NCBI GenBank assembly: GCA_045585835.1
Contig: JAZMZG010000028.1
Coordinates: 62,001 to 126,000, forward strand
Direction: 5' to 3'
DNA: 64,000 bases
From: CALCTE01 sp045585835
GTDB lineage: Bacteria > Bacillota > Clostridia > Oscillospirales > CAG-272
A program made the translations under genes and the position numbers. This document shows positions 34,365-41,933 of this stretch, piece after piece; within the stretch, counting starts at the first letter, position 1, and each line of letters starts with the position of its first letter. The notes below the pieces were generated by a model. That model was not told the origin of the DNA and ran no database searches. It was given only the letters and a program-made list of their open reading frames with translations.

Positions 34365-35214
34365 ATGCGTTTCTTTTCAAAAATTCGGAGGGGCTTGTGC
34401 CCATTATATCCTTATATACGTTATTAAACGAGCGAATGTTCTGAAATCCGCTTAAAAAGGCGGCGTTCGTTATGCTTTCGCCTTCGGAAAGAAGCTCGTT
34501 TGCCCTTTGTACCCGCAGTCTGTTTATATAATCTCCGAGCCTTGCGCCCGAATACTTTACGAATATTGAGGAAAGCTTGCCTCGGGGATAAAACAGCTCC
34601 TTTGAAAGCACGCTCACGTTTATCGGTTCTGTAAAATGCTCGTTGACGTAATCGAGCGTTTGGAAAAATATTTTTCTCTCCTTATTTTTCGGCTTATGCG
34701 TATCGGCATCGGCGGCAAAATGCTCCATTAAGAGAAAGTACAGCGATGCGCAAAGCGACTGCGAAAGCGCCGAGGACTCATAAGCCAAAACGTCTTTGCT
34801 TTTTGTCAGCACGTCAAAAATGGCGTTTACAGCAGGTAAAAAACCGTCTATGGCGCTCTGCTGTTTGTACGTTATATGTACCTGAAGCGGCTTTACGGAC
34901 GAAGATATTTGCAAAAAATTCGAGGGAAGCCCCTTAAACAAGCGAAACACTACGCCATCTTCCGAAGCACTGCTTAAATGCGGTACGGCCGCATCTATGC
35001 AAACGATGTCGCCCTTTTCAAGCTCGTAGCTTACACCGTCCACCAAAAAGCGCATCCGTCCTTCGATTATTTGGCATATCTCATAGTTTTCGTGCCAGTG
35101 AAGTAAGCCGGCTGCACCGGGATCCATACGCCCGATGCGGCATAAGCATTTATGTAATGTCCTCTCCTGCAATAAGGTCTTAAAATCCTGCAGTCCCGAT
35201 TTTTGCGCCGTCAT
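34363..35214 (-). CDS. AraC family regulator with cupin N-terminus
   Basis: 283 residues. N-terminal cupin-type ligand-binding domain (about 30-110: LLHWHENYEICQIIEG, VSYELEKGDIVCID). C-terminal double HTH (about 190-283): EPINVSVLSKELFYPRGKLSSIFVKYSG, then NELLSEGESITNAAFLSGFQNIRSFNNVYKDIMGTSPSEFLK. Likely senses a sugar and controls carbohydrate genes. It stands alone between the GH3 gene and the CrtO-like operon. Confidence 0.92.
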   Translation of the reverse strand: MTAQKSGLQDFKTLLQERTLHKCLCRIGRMDPGAAGLLHWHENYEICQIIEGRMRFLVDGVSYELEKGDIVCIDAAVPHLSSASEDGVVFRLFKGLPSNFLQISSSVKPLQVHITYKQQSAIDGFLPAVNAIFDVLTKSKDVLAYESSALSQSLCASLYFLLMEHFAADADTHKPKNKERKIFFQTLDYVNEHFTEPINVSVLSKELFYPRGKLSSIFVKYSGARLGDYINRLRVQRANELLSEGESITNAAFLSGFQNIRSFNNVYKDIMGTSPSEFLKRNA

Positions 35215-35329
35215 TTTATTCTCCTTTTAGCGTCACAGTGAAACAAAAACGCCCGTTTACAAGGATATTATACAACTTTTCTTACGCTATTGCTATAGCT
35301 TTTTACAAAAAACGTGACAAATTTTCCAC

Positions 35330-35911
35330 TCAAAGCGCTGTATGCCCTTTTGCCGCTCGTTTTGTTTTCTCTATAAGACGCAAAACAATAGGGCGGTTAT
35401 ATCTTTGTATGACTATAAACTGCGCATCGAAAAGCATAGCCGCAAGCGCCGAAATAATAAATGCGGGAGCACAGCCCCACACGAAAATAAACAGAAGGCT
35501 GAATATTGAAATAAGCTCGTTTATCCAATGGTCAAGCTCGGATTTCGCCATAGTGGTGGCAAGCTCGTTAAGCGTGACTTTTTTAAGGTCAAACTTTTCA
35601 GGCTCAAAGGTAAGTACCTTATTTTTCCACTTTTTGACTTTCAAAAGCTTATACAGCTTCTTCTCAAATTTTCGAGGTCTGTACCACGGGTGAGAGTAAT
35701 CTATCTTGAATTTGTAAGTTATTTCGCCCATTAGGATACGCAATCCGAAATGGTAAAGTATCATAAACGATACGATGCCCACCCAAAATACAGCTTCGTT
35801 TTTGTATGTGTCCGAATAGTACAAATAAAAGCATATTGCAGATGCAATCGCCGTAAAAGCTATTGCGCTGTACATAAATATCGCAGAGCCGCTCAAAGTT
35901 TGCTTTTTCAT
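35330..35911 (-). CDS. CrtO-like (glycosyl-diaponeurosporenoate acyltransferase family) membrane protein
   Basis: 193 residues with about four membrane helices (10-30, 40-58, 135-155, 158-175). The central motif SHPWYRPRKFEKKLYKLLKVKKWK resembles the family named after staphylococcal CrtO, which acylates the glucose of the carotenoid staphyloxanthin. No carotenoid genes are nearby, and clostridial relatives have unknown substrates, so an acyltransferase role on another glycolipid is only a guess. The ATG at 35911 begins the first helix; earlier codons of the open frame lack a ribosome site. It is third in an operon after an SGNH hydrolase and a small membrane protein. Confidence 0.65.
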   Translation of the reverse strand: MKKQTLSGSAIFMYSAIAFTAIASAICFYLYYSDTYKNEAVFWVGIVSFMILYHFGLRILMGEITYKFKIDYSHPWYRPRKFEKKLYKLLKVKKWKNKVLTFEPEKFDLKKVTLNELATTMAKSELDHWINELISIFSLLFIFVWGCAPAFIISALAAMLFDAQFIVIQRYNRPIVLRLIEKTKRAAKGHTAL

Positions 35912-35925
35912 TCGTTTCTCCCTGT

Positions 35926-36117
35926 TTATCGCTTCGGACGGCAGCAGTCGATGATGCCGATAATACCCAAAACAACGTATGCTGCGGCAAGGATAAGCGT
36001 AACTGCCCATTTCGTCATATTTTCGCCGCTTATGCCAAGAACGGCAAAAGCCGCTATTGTCCCGACGCCTATTACCAATTGAAATATTGATATTATAAGT
36101 TCCCGCTTGTTCTTCAT
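35926..36117 (-). CDS. Small two-helix membrane protein
   Basis: 63 residues with two hydrophobic helices (about 8-28 and 36-56) and basic ends (MKNKRE, CCRPKR). No family recognised. It sits 27 bp after the SGNH hydrolase gene and 14 bp before the CrtO-like gene, so it is very likely translated as part of that operon. Confidence 0.7.
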   Translation of the reverse strand: MKNKRELIISIFQLVIGVGTIAAFAVLGISGENMTKWAVTLILAAAYVVLGIIGIIDCCRPKR

Positions 36118-36144
36118 ACCTTGCTCCCTTTAGTACGCTCGGCT

Positions 36145-36771
36145 CTATTCGATTGCCTCTGCAACTTGTTTTGCTATCTGCTTCATTCCAAGCTCGGTAG
36201 GATGTCCGCACTTTTTGTCTATATCCTTAAGCCCGACGTATACGGCGCCGAGCTTTTCGCAGGCATCTTTGACTCCCTCGGTAAGCTCCGCCTTCAAGTT
36301 TGTATTCATAATGACGACAACGTTTTCGGCAACTTCCGACGATTTTTTGATGATATGGCAAAATGCGGGCAATATGCTCTTTAAGTCTTCCTTTGTTATG
36401 TCCGCATACTTTACTTCTCCGACAGGCACGTCGGTCCAGTTGTCGTTAGTGCCGCCGAATATAAATACGGTATCTATTTTGTTTTCGGTGAAAAATCCGT
36501 CGGCTATGTATTTGTCTAGACGGTACACGAACGATGACTCGGGCTTAAGATAGTCTCTGACTGTATCGCAGACAGTCGAGCCCGAAAAGCTGTCGTTGAG
36601 TATTATCTCATAGCCGTTTTCCCTTGCAAGTATATGCCACCACGTATTTTCGACGCCCTTTACGATGGGATCTTCTTTTCTTTCGTCGCCGTAATACCAA
36701 TGATAACCTTTCGGAATATATCCCGCGTAGGTCGAATAACTGTCGCCGATTATAAATGCTTTCTTATTCAT
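36145..36771 (-). CDS. SGNH/GDSL-type hydrolase
   Basis: 208 residues, no signal peptide. Block I is FIIGDSYSTYAG (nucleophile Ser), block II DSFSGSTVCDT (Gly), block III GGTNDNWTDV (Asn), and block V CGHPTELGMK (His, with Pro in place of the usual Asp-x-x-His order). An esterase or acyl-ester hydrolase acting on sugars or glycolipids is likely. It heads the operon with the small membrane protein and the CrtO-like putative acyltransferase, which would fit acylation/deacylation of the same lipid or glycan; that link is inferred. Confidence 0.85.
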   Translation of the reverse strand: MNKKAFIIGDSYSTYAGYIPKGYHWYYGDERKEDPIVKGVENTWWHILARENGYEIILNDSFSGSTVCDTVRDYLKPESSFVYRLDKYIADGFFTENKIDTVFIFGGTNDNWTDVPVGEVKYADITKEDLKSILPAFCHIIKKSSEVAENVVVIMNTNLKAELTEGVKDACEKLGAVYVGLKDIDKKCGHPTELGMKQIAKQVAEAIE

Positions 36772-36803
36772 TGTTTGAGTCCTTTCTTCGCTGTTGAGCT
36801 TTA

Positions 36804-37007
36804 TTATCTTTTCGTAAATTCTTCGCCGTTAATCAAAAAATCAATGGAAACGTTAAAATAAGCCGACATTTTATTAAGCAGCTCGATGCTCGGCTCACGC
36901 TTATCGTTTTCGTAATGTGAAAGCGCCTCGCGGGAAATATTTAAGTCCATCGCCACCTTCATTTGACTATACTTGCGTGCTTTACGAATTTGCTTTAGTC
37001 CTTTCAC
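36804..37007 (-). CDS. XRE-family HTH regulator
   Basis: 67 residues: KQIRKARKYSQMKVAMDLNISREALSHYENDKREPSIELLNKMSAYFNVSIDFLI, a full single-domain Cro/cI helix-turn-helix with the usual C-terminal FLINGEEF. The start is GTG 37007, which follows AAGAGGTGATTTT; a TTG six codons earlier overlaps that site. It faces the other HTH gene across a short region with two palindromes, so it probably represses both itself and its neighbour. Confidence 0.88.
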   Translation of the reverse strand: MKGLKQIRKARKYSQMKVAMDLNISREALSHYENDKREPSIELLNKMSAYFNVSIDFLINGEEFTKR

Positions 37008-37027
37008 AAAATCACCTCTTGACAATA

Positions 37028-37070
37028 TTGTAACATTTTGTTACAATAAAAATGTTACAATTTGTTACAT
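37028..37070. promoter_or_regulatory. Two palindromic operators between divergent HTH genes
   Basis: TTGTAACATTTTGTTACAA (37028-37046) is a perfect palindrome with a TTT centre. A second site, ATGTTACAATTTGTTACAT (37052-37070), is the same half-site GTTACA with one mismatch to symmetry. Centres are 24 bp apart, a little over two helical turns, as expected for cooperative binding by an XRE dimer. Confidence 0.75.
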
Positions 37071-37086
37071 TTGAGAGGTCTTTAAT

Positions 37087-37362
37087 TTGAAAAATATGCG
37101 CAAAAACGATTATGTTGATATTTTTAGGGGAAATATCACATATCTTCGCAAAATTAACAATCTTTCTTTAAAAAGAATGTCCGAAATTTTAAACGTAAGT
37201 GTCTACAGTTTAAAAAATATAGAGAAGGGGATATTGCCACCTAAATTAAAAGTTGACATTCTTTTTAAAGTTCAAAGTTATTTCCGTATTTCTCCGCAAA
37301 TTATTCTTGATAAAAAACTTAGCGAAAGCAAGTTTTCTGTTAAAGACAACAGTTGTGTGTAA
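37087..37362 (+). CDS. HTH protein, divergent partner of the XRE regulator
   Basis: 91 residues. A helix-turn-helix domain (YLRKINNLSLKRMSEILNVSVYSLKNIEKG, about 19-48) followed by a second helical stretch and a polar tail. It lacks the usual small-residue turn of XRE proteins, so DNA binding is plausible but less certain. TTG at 37087 is chosen because GAGAGG lies 8 bp before it; the ATG at 37096 is too distant. AT-richer than surrounding genes. Confidence 0.7.
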   Translation: MKNMRKNDYVDIFRGNITYLRKINNLSLKRMSEILNVSVYSLKNIEKGILPPKLKVDILFKVQSYFRISPQIILDKKLSESKFSVKDNSCV

Positions 37363-37421
37363 TAAAAAGATACCCCCTTCAAATGCAACTTTGAGGGGGC
37401 TCCTTCGTCGATATAATCACT

Positions 37422-38783
37422 TTAATTCGTCTGCTTTTGCAGACGAATTAAACACTCCACATGATGCGTTTTTGGGAACATATCATACGGCGTTATGCTT
37501 TCGATTTTATATCCGCCGTCGCAAAGCGCCTTTGCGTCCTTTGCTTGTGTCTGCACATTACAGCTTATGTACACAATATTCTTCACGCCAAGCGAAAGCA
37601 GCGCTTTTACCGTATCATCGCCGAGTCCCTTTCGGGGCGGGTCAACTATGACCGTGTCGGGCACAAAGTGCGCCTTTTCGAGCACTTCTTTCAAATTCTT
37701 CGCGTCGGCTGTATAAAACTCGGCGTTTTCTATTCCGTTTTCACTCGCTATCGCCTTTGCGTCCTCTATCGCCTCGGGTACTATCTCCACGCCGACGACC
37801 TTTTCGAAATCGCCGGCTCTGCAAAGCCCGATAATACCTATTCCGCAGTATAGGTCTAAGAGCTTTCCGCCGACGCCCGCAAGCGTAAGTGCGTCCGAAT
37901 ATATCCTCTCCGCCTGCGCTCTGTTTACCTGATAAAACGACTGCGGAGATATCCTTACGCGAAGTGAGCACATCTTGTCTTCAATATATTTTTCGCCCCA
38001 CAAAAACCTGTAGTCGTCCGAGAGTATCACGTTCGTGTTTTTGAGGTTACAGTTTAAATAAATGCTCGTAACGCCCGAAAGTTCCGATATCCTTTTTACA
38101 AATTCATTTTCCGCCGGAAGCTTTTTGCCGTTTATGACAACGCACACGCAAATCCCGCCCGTCGCTTCGCCTATGCGTAAGTATAGGTGCCTTAAAATGC
38201 CCTTGCCGCTTTCCTCATCGTAAGGTGTTACGGCAAAGTCGGCAACGTATTTTTCGAATTCCGTTACTATCTTCGCAAAGGCGGGATTTTGCAGTTTACA
38301 GTCGGAAACGTCCACTGTTCTGTGGCTCTTTTTCATATAAAAGCCGCACTTGCCGTCCTTGCCTATAGGATATTCGACTTTGTTACGATATCCGCACACA
38401 CGCTCCGACGCCACGGTGTTTTCCACCTTCGGAAAGTTGTCCTTTCCAAACGCTCTGCGATATGCTTGAACTACCGCACTGCGCTTATATTCAAGCTCCG
38501 CTTCGTAGTTCACGTGTCTGTAGGTACAGCCGCCGCATTTGCCGAAAACGGCACAGTCGTTTTCCGCTCTGTCGGGAGAATATGTGATTATCTCCTCCGC
38601 CTTGCCGAACGCATAAGACGAAAGTACCTTCAAGAATTTACACCTTATGCGGTCGCCCACGGCGCAAAACGGAACGTAGGTGACAAAATCCTTTACTTCG
38701 CCGTCGGAATATTTACCCACGCCGTAGCCTTCGCCCGTAATATCGCAAATGTCGATTATCGCTTCGTCGTTTTTCTTTATCAT
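37422..38783 (-). CDS. 23S rRNA (uracil-5-)-methyltransferase, RlmD/RlmCD type
   Basis: 453 residues. N-terminal TRAM domain (about 10-65), a 4Fe-4S site with CAVFGKCGGCTYRHV, SAM-binding motif LLDLYCGIGIIGLCRA, and the catalytic cysteine in VYISCNVQTQAKD. Methylates uracil C5 in 23S rRNA (positions 1939 or 747 in E. coli numbering); which one is uncertain, because Bacillota often use a dual enzyme RlmCD. ATG 38783 overlaps the mtaB stop (ATGA), so both are co-translated RNA-modification genes. Confidence 0.9.
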   Translation of the reverse strand: MIKKNDEAIIDICDITGEGYGVGKYSDGEVKDFVTYVPFCAVGDRIRCKFLKVLSSYAFGKAEEIITYSPDRAENDCAVFGKCGGCTYRHVNYEAELEYKRSAVVQAYRRAFGKDNFPKVENTVASERVCGYRNKVEYPIGKDGKCGFYMKKSHRTVDVSDCKLQNPAFAKIVTEFEKYVADFAVTPYDEESGKGILRHLYLRIGEATGGICVCVVINGKKLPAENEFVKRISELSGVTSIYLNCNLKNTNVILSDDYRFLWGEKYIEDKMCSLRVRISPQSFYQVNRAQAERIYSDALTLAGVGGKLLDLYCGIGIIGLCRAGDFEKVVGVEIVPEAIEDAKAIASENGIENAEFYTADAKNLKEVLEKAHFVPDTVIVDPPRKGLGDDTVKALLSLGVKNIVYISCNVQTQAKDAKALCDGGYKIESITPYDMFPKTHHVECLIRLQKQTN

Positions 38784-40084
38784 ATAAGCTCTCCGATAAG
38801 TCTGTTTTCGTCGAAATCCACCGCTGTTATGCGCACCATACGTATTTTGCCCTTCAAATTCCCCCCGCACTTTACCGCTACGGGCACGAATGCGCTGTTA
38901 TAGCCCCTGTTATACTCGCTCTTTTTAGTTTCAAAGTGGACTTCACACTCACTTCCGATGTGTTTTTGCAATATATTTTTCTTGCACTCGGTGTTTACCT
39001 TTTCAAGCTCTGCTGCTCTGCGTTTTCTCACCTCGAGCGGCACGCTGTTTTCCATAGTCGCCGCAAGCGTCCCCTCTCTTTCCGAATACGGAAAAATGTG
39101 CATATGGTAAAACTGCACTTCTTTTGCAAGTAAAAGTGTTTGCTCGAAGTCTTCTTTGCTCTCGCCCGGAAAGCCGGTTATAAAATCCGCAGTCAAATGA
39201 AGCCCCGGAATCCTCTCGTAAAGTGCATTTATTCGCTCTGTGAGCATTTTACGGTTATATTTGCGCTTCATTCCGGCAAGTACGTTGTCTGCGCCGCTTT
39301 GCACGGATAGGTGGATATGCTTTTCGAGGTGCTTTATCCTTGAAAGCCTTTCTATAAATTCCTCGTCAAAGCAATACGGGTCAAGCGAGCCGAGCCGTAT
39401 AAGGTATATGCCCTCTATTTTGTCCGCTTCTTCCAAAATATCGCAAAGGCAGACGCCGCCGAGGTCTTTACCGTAGGAGCCCGTTTCTATGCCCGTTAAG
39501 ACTATCTCCCTCATACCCTCACAGACTCTGTCCTTTATCTCCCGAATAAGCACGTCGGGCGCCTTACTTCTGACTCTGCCCCTTAAATGCGGGATTATGC
39601 AATAACTGCACTTGCTGTCGCAGCCGTCTTCTATTTTTATGTTGCACTTGGTCGTATACGCCGTTTTGTGCATAGCATCGGAGCATCGCACCTCTTTGGT
39701 TATATCGCCGACTGCATATATTTGCGTTTCGGGGCGGGCGAAAACGTGCTTATCGACGAGATTTGCTATCTCGTCTTTATCGGAATTGCCGAACACGATA
39801 TCCGCTTCGGGTATCTGTCTTCCGCTTTGACAAAGACAGCCTGCACAAGCGATAAGCGCATCGGGGTGTTTTTGTCTGTATCGTCTTACGGCTTGTGCGC
39901 ACTTTCTTGACGCCTCCGCCGTGACGGCGCAGGTGTTGATAATGACAGCATCGGGTACGTTTGCACTGCGGACGGGCAATATCTCAAACCCACGCTCCGT
40001 GAGTCTGTCTGCGAGGGAGTGGCTCTCGCAGGTGTTTACTCGGCAACCGAGTGTATATATAAGCGCTTTCGCCTTTTTTTCCAT
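38780..40084 (-). CDS. mtaB: tRNA t6A methylthiotransferase MtaB
   Basis: 434 residues. Adds a methylthio group to t6A37 in tRNA, giving ms2t6A. Three parts: UPF0004 N-terminal domain with cysteines in TLGCRVNTCES, NTCAVTAEASRKC and CAGCLCQ; radical SAM motif CDSKCSYC; C-terminal TRAM domain (about 370-434). Substrate t6A is made by the TsaB system whose gene is cut by the left edge of the window. It leads a two-gene operon with the rRNA methyltransferase. Confidence 0.93.
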   Translation of the reverse strand: MEKKAKALIYTLGCRVNTCESHSLADRLTERGFEILPVRSANVPDAVIINTCAVTAEASRKCAQAVRRYRQKHPDALIACAGCLCQSGRQIPEADIVFGNSDKDEIANLVDKHVFARPETQIYAVGDITKEVRCSDAMHKTAYTTKCNIKIEDGCDSKCSYCIIPHLRGRVRSKAPDVLIREIKDRVCEGMREIVLTGIETGSYGKDLGGVCLCDILEEADKIEGIYLIRLGSLDPYCFDEEFIERLSRIKHLEKHIHLSVQSGADNVLAGMKRKYNRKMLTERINALYERIPGLHLTADFITGFPGESKEDFEQTLLLAKEVQFYHMHIFPYSEREGTLAATMENSVPLEVRKRRAAELEKVNTECKKNILQKHIGSECEVHFETKKSEYNRGYNSAFVPVAVKCGGNLKGKIRMVRITAVDFDENRLIGELI

Positions 40085-40178
40085 AATCGTCCCTCGCTTT
40101 CACTCTTTTTACACATTTTACCACTTTTTATGTATTTTGTAAACCGAATTAAGCAAAAATATATACGAGGTGATATAT

Positions 40179-40349
40179 ATGGATAAAAGCTATGAGCTGA
40201 AAACGAAGATTTGCGAAAAAACGGGTGATGAGGTTATATCCGCCGTGGAAAAAACGGAATCGGGGAATAAGGAATACTGCCTCTGCTCACATTTATGCTC
40301 AAGCCCCTGCAGCATGCTCCCGAAAAACTACAGACAAGATGCGTTTTAA
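40179..40349 (+). CDS. Cys-rich 56-residue microprotein
   Basis: Short gene MDKSYELKTKICEKTGDEV..., with a C-terminal cysteine group CLCSHLCSSPC (C34, C36, C40, C44) plus C12. A strong ribosome site (GAGGTGATATAT) precedes the ATG, and the frame stops cleanly at 40347. No family recognised. The cysteine spacing could bind zinc or an iron-sulfur centre. It lies alone between mtaB and pyk, with an inverted repeat (GTCCGCCG / CGGCGGGC) and T-run after it at about 40358-40397 that could be its terminator. Confidence 0.65.
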   Translation: MDKSYELKTKICEKTGDEVISAVEKTESGNKEYCLCSHLCSSPCSMLPKNYRQDAF

Positions 40350-40517
40350 GTCTGTGCCGTCCGCCGTCATTTTAGGTGTCGGCGGGCGCTTGTTTTTACA
40401 TAGGCACAAAGGCGGTATTTTTTACAAAAACTATTGCATAAAACGTAAAAATGTTATATTATTGTAGTTGGTGGAGGATTTTTGTTTTTAGACTACTTGC
40501 CGAAAGGATGATGATAT

Positions 40518-41933
40518 ATGAGAAAAACCAAGATTATTTGTACAATAGGCCCCGCCTGCTGTGACGAAAAGACCTTGAAGGATATGTGCCTTGCGGGTAT
40601 GAACGTCGCAAGACTTAACTTTTCACACGGCACGCACGAAGACCATCAAGCGATGATAGACCTTATAAAAAAGGTGCGGGAGGAGCTTAATCTGCCTATT
40701 GCGATAATGCTCGACACGAAGGGCCCCGAATACAGAATCGGTACCTTCAAAAACGGCAAGATAGCGCTTAACACAAATGATGAATTTGATTTCACAGTGG
40801 AGGATGTCGAGGGCGACGAGAGCAGAGTTTCCGTAAGCTACAAGGGCCTTATAGGCGACCTTGAAGTCGGCGACCGCATACTCGTCAACAACGGACTCGT
40901 TATATTTGAGGTGCTTTCCCTTTCCGAAAAGACAGCGCACTGTAAGGTGCTTGCGGGCGGAGAGATATCTAACCGCAAGAGCATGGGATTTCCCGGAAAG
41001 GTCTTAAATCAGGTATTTTTGTCCGAGCAGGACAAAAAGGATATCCTTTTCGGAATCAAAAACGATGTTGACTATATCGCCGCATCGTTTGTATCGAGAA
41101 AGCAAGACCTTCTCGATATCAAAGAGCTTCTTAAAGAAAACGGTGGCGAGGATATAGGTCTTGTGGCAAAGATAGAAAATCGTTCGGGAATTGATAATAT
41201 ATACGACATCTGCGAGGAATGCGAGGCGGTTATGATAGCAAGGGGCGACCTCGGCGTTGAGGTTCCCTTTAAGGAGCTGCCCGCTTTGCAGAAGAAGCTC
41301 ACGACCGTATGCAGACTGCTCGGAAAGCGCATAATCACCGCAACGGAAATGCTTGAGTCAATGATATATAATCCCCGCCCGACAAGAGCGGAGATATCGG
41401 ACGTGGCAAACGCCGTATACGACGGAACGAGCGTGGTTATGCTTTCGGGCGAAACGGCTGCGGGCAAATATCCCGTAAAGACCGTCGAAACGATGGCGTC
41501 TATATGCGAGGAAACGGAAAAGAATATCGACTACTACCATCATTTTCACGAAACGGATTTTAAAATAACGAGTAACATAGACGCTATTTCGTACGCCGCT
41601 TGCAGTATGGCATCTGCGACAAAAGCAAAGGCAATTACCGTATGCTCCATCTCGGGCGGTACGGCTCGAATGGTATCGAGATTCCGACCGAACATAGACA
41701 TCATCGGTCTTACGACAAGCGAAAAGGTGTGGAGAAAGCTCGCTCTTTCTTGGGGAGTGCTTCCCATCTTGTCCGAAGAATATCTGCGTTCCTCCGAGGT
41801 GCTTTTCTATACTGCGGAAAAGATAACCAAAAAGATCCTCGGCCTTAAAAAAGGCGACAACGTAATTATTGTAGGCGGCTCTATCAGCGGAAGAAGCGGT
41901 AGCGCCGACACCATAAGATTGGAAACGGTGTAA
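40518..41933 (+). CDS. pyk: Pyruvate kinase
   Basis: Converts phosphoenolpyruvate and ADP to pyruvate and ATP, the last step of glycolysis. 471 residues, so without the extra C-terminal PEP-utiliser domain of Bacillus Pyk. Starts KIICTIGPACCDEKTL; metal/substrate residues in LVAKIENRSGIDN, then MIARGDLGVEV and the ATEMLESM motif. The stop TAA is directly followed by the potA ATG with no spacer, so pyk and the polyamine transporter are probably one transcript. Ribosome site AAAGGATGATG. Confidence 0.95.
   Translation: MRKTKIICTIGPACCDEKTLKDMCLAGMNVARLNFSHGTHEDHQAMIDLIKKVREELNLPIAIMLDTKGPEYRIGTFKNGKIALNTNDEFDFTVEDVEGDESRVSVSYKGLIGDLEVGDRILVNNGLVIFEVLSLSEKTAHCKVLAGGEISNRKSMGFPGKVLNQVFLSEQDKKDILFGIKNDVDYIAASFVSRKQDLLDIKELLKENGGEDIGLVAKIENRSGIDNIYDICEECEAVMIARGDLGVEVPFKELPALQKKLTTVCRLLGKRIITATEMLESMIYNPRPTRAEISDVANAVYDGTSVVMLSGETAAGKYPVKTVETMASICEETEKNIDYYHHFHETDFKITSNIDAISYAACSMASATKAKAITVCSISGGTARMVSRFRPNIDIIGLTTSEKVWRKLALSWGVLPILSEEYLRSSEVLFYTAEKITKKILGLKKGDNVIIVGGSISGRSGSADTIRLETV

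Noticed and set aside
37371..37396. CCCCCTTCAAA/TTTGAGGGGG stem as terminator after the HTH gene
   Set aside because: Stem is convincing but there is no T-run, so termination is uncertain and it was not listed.
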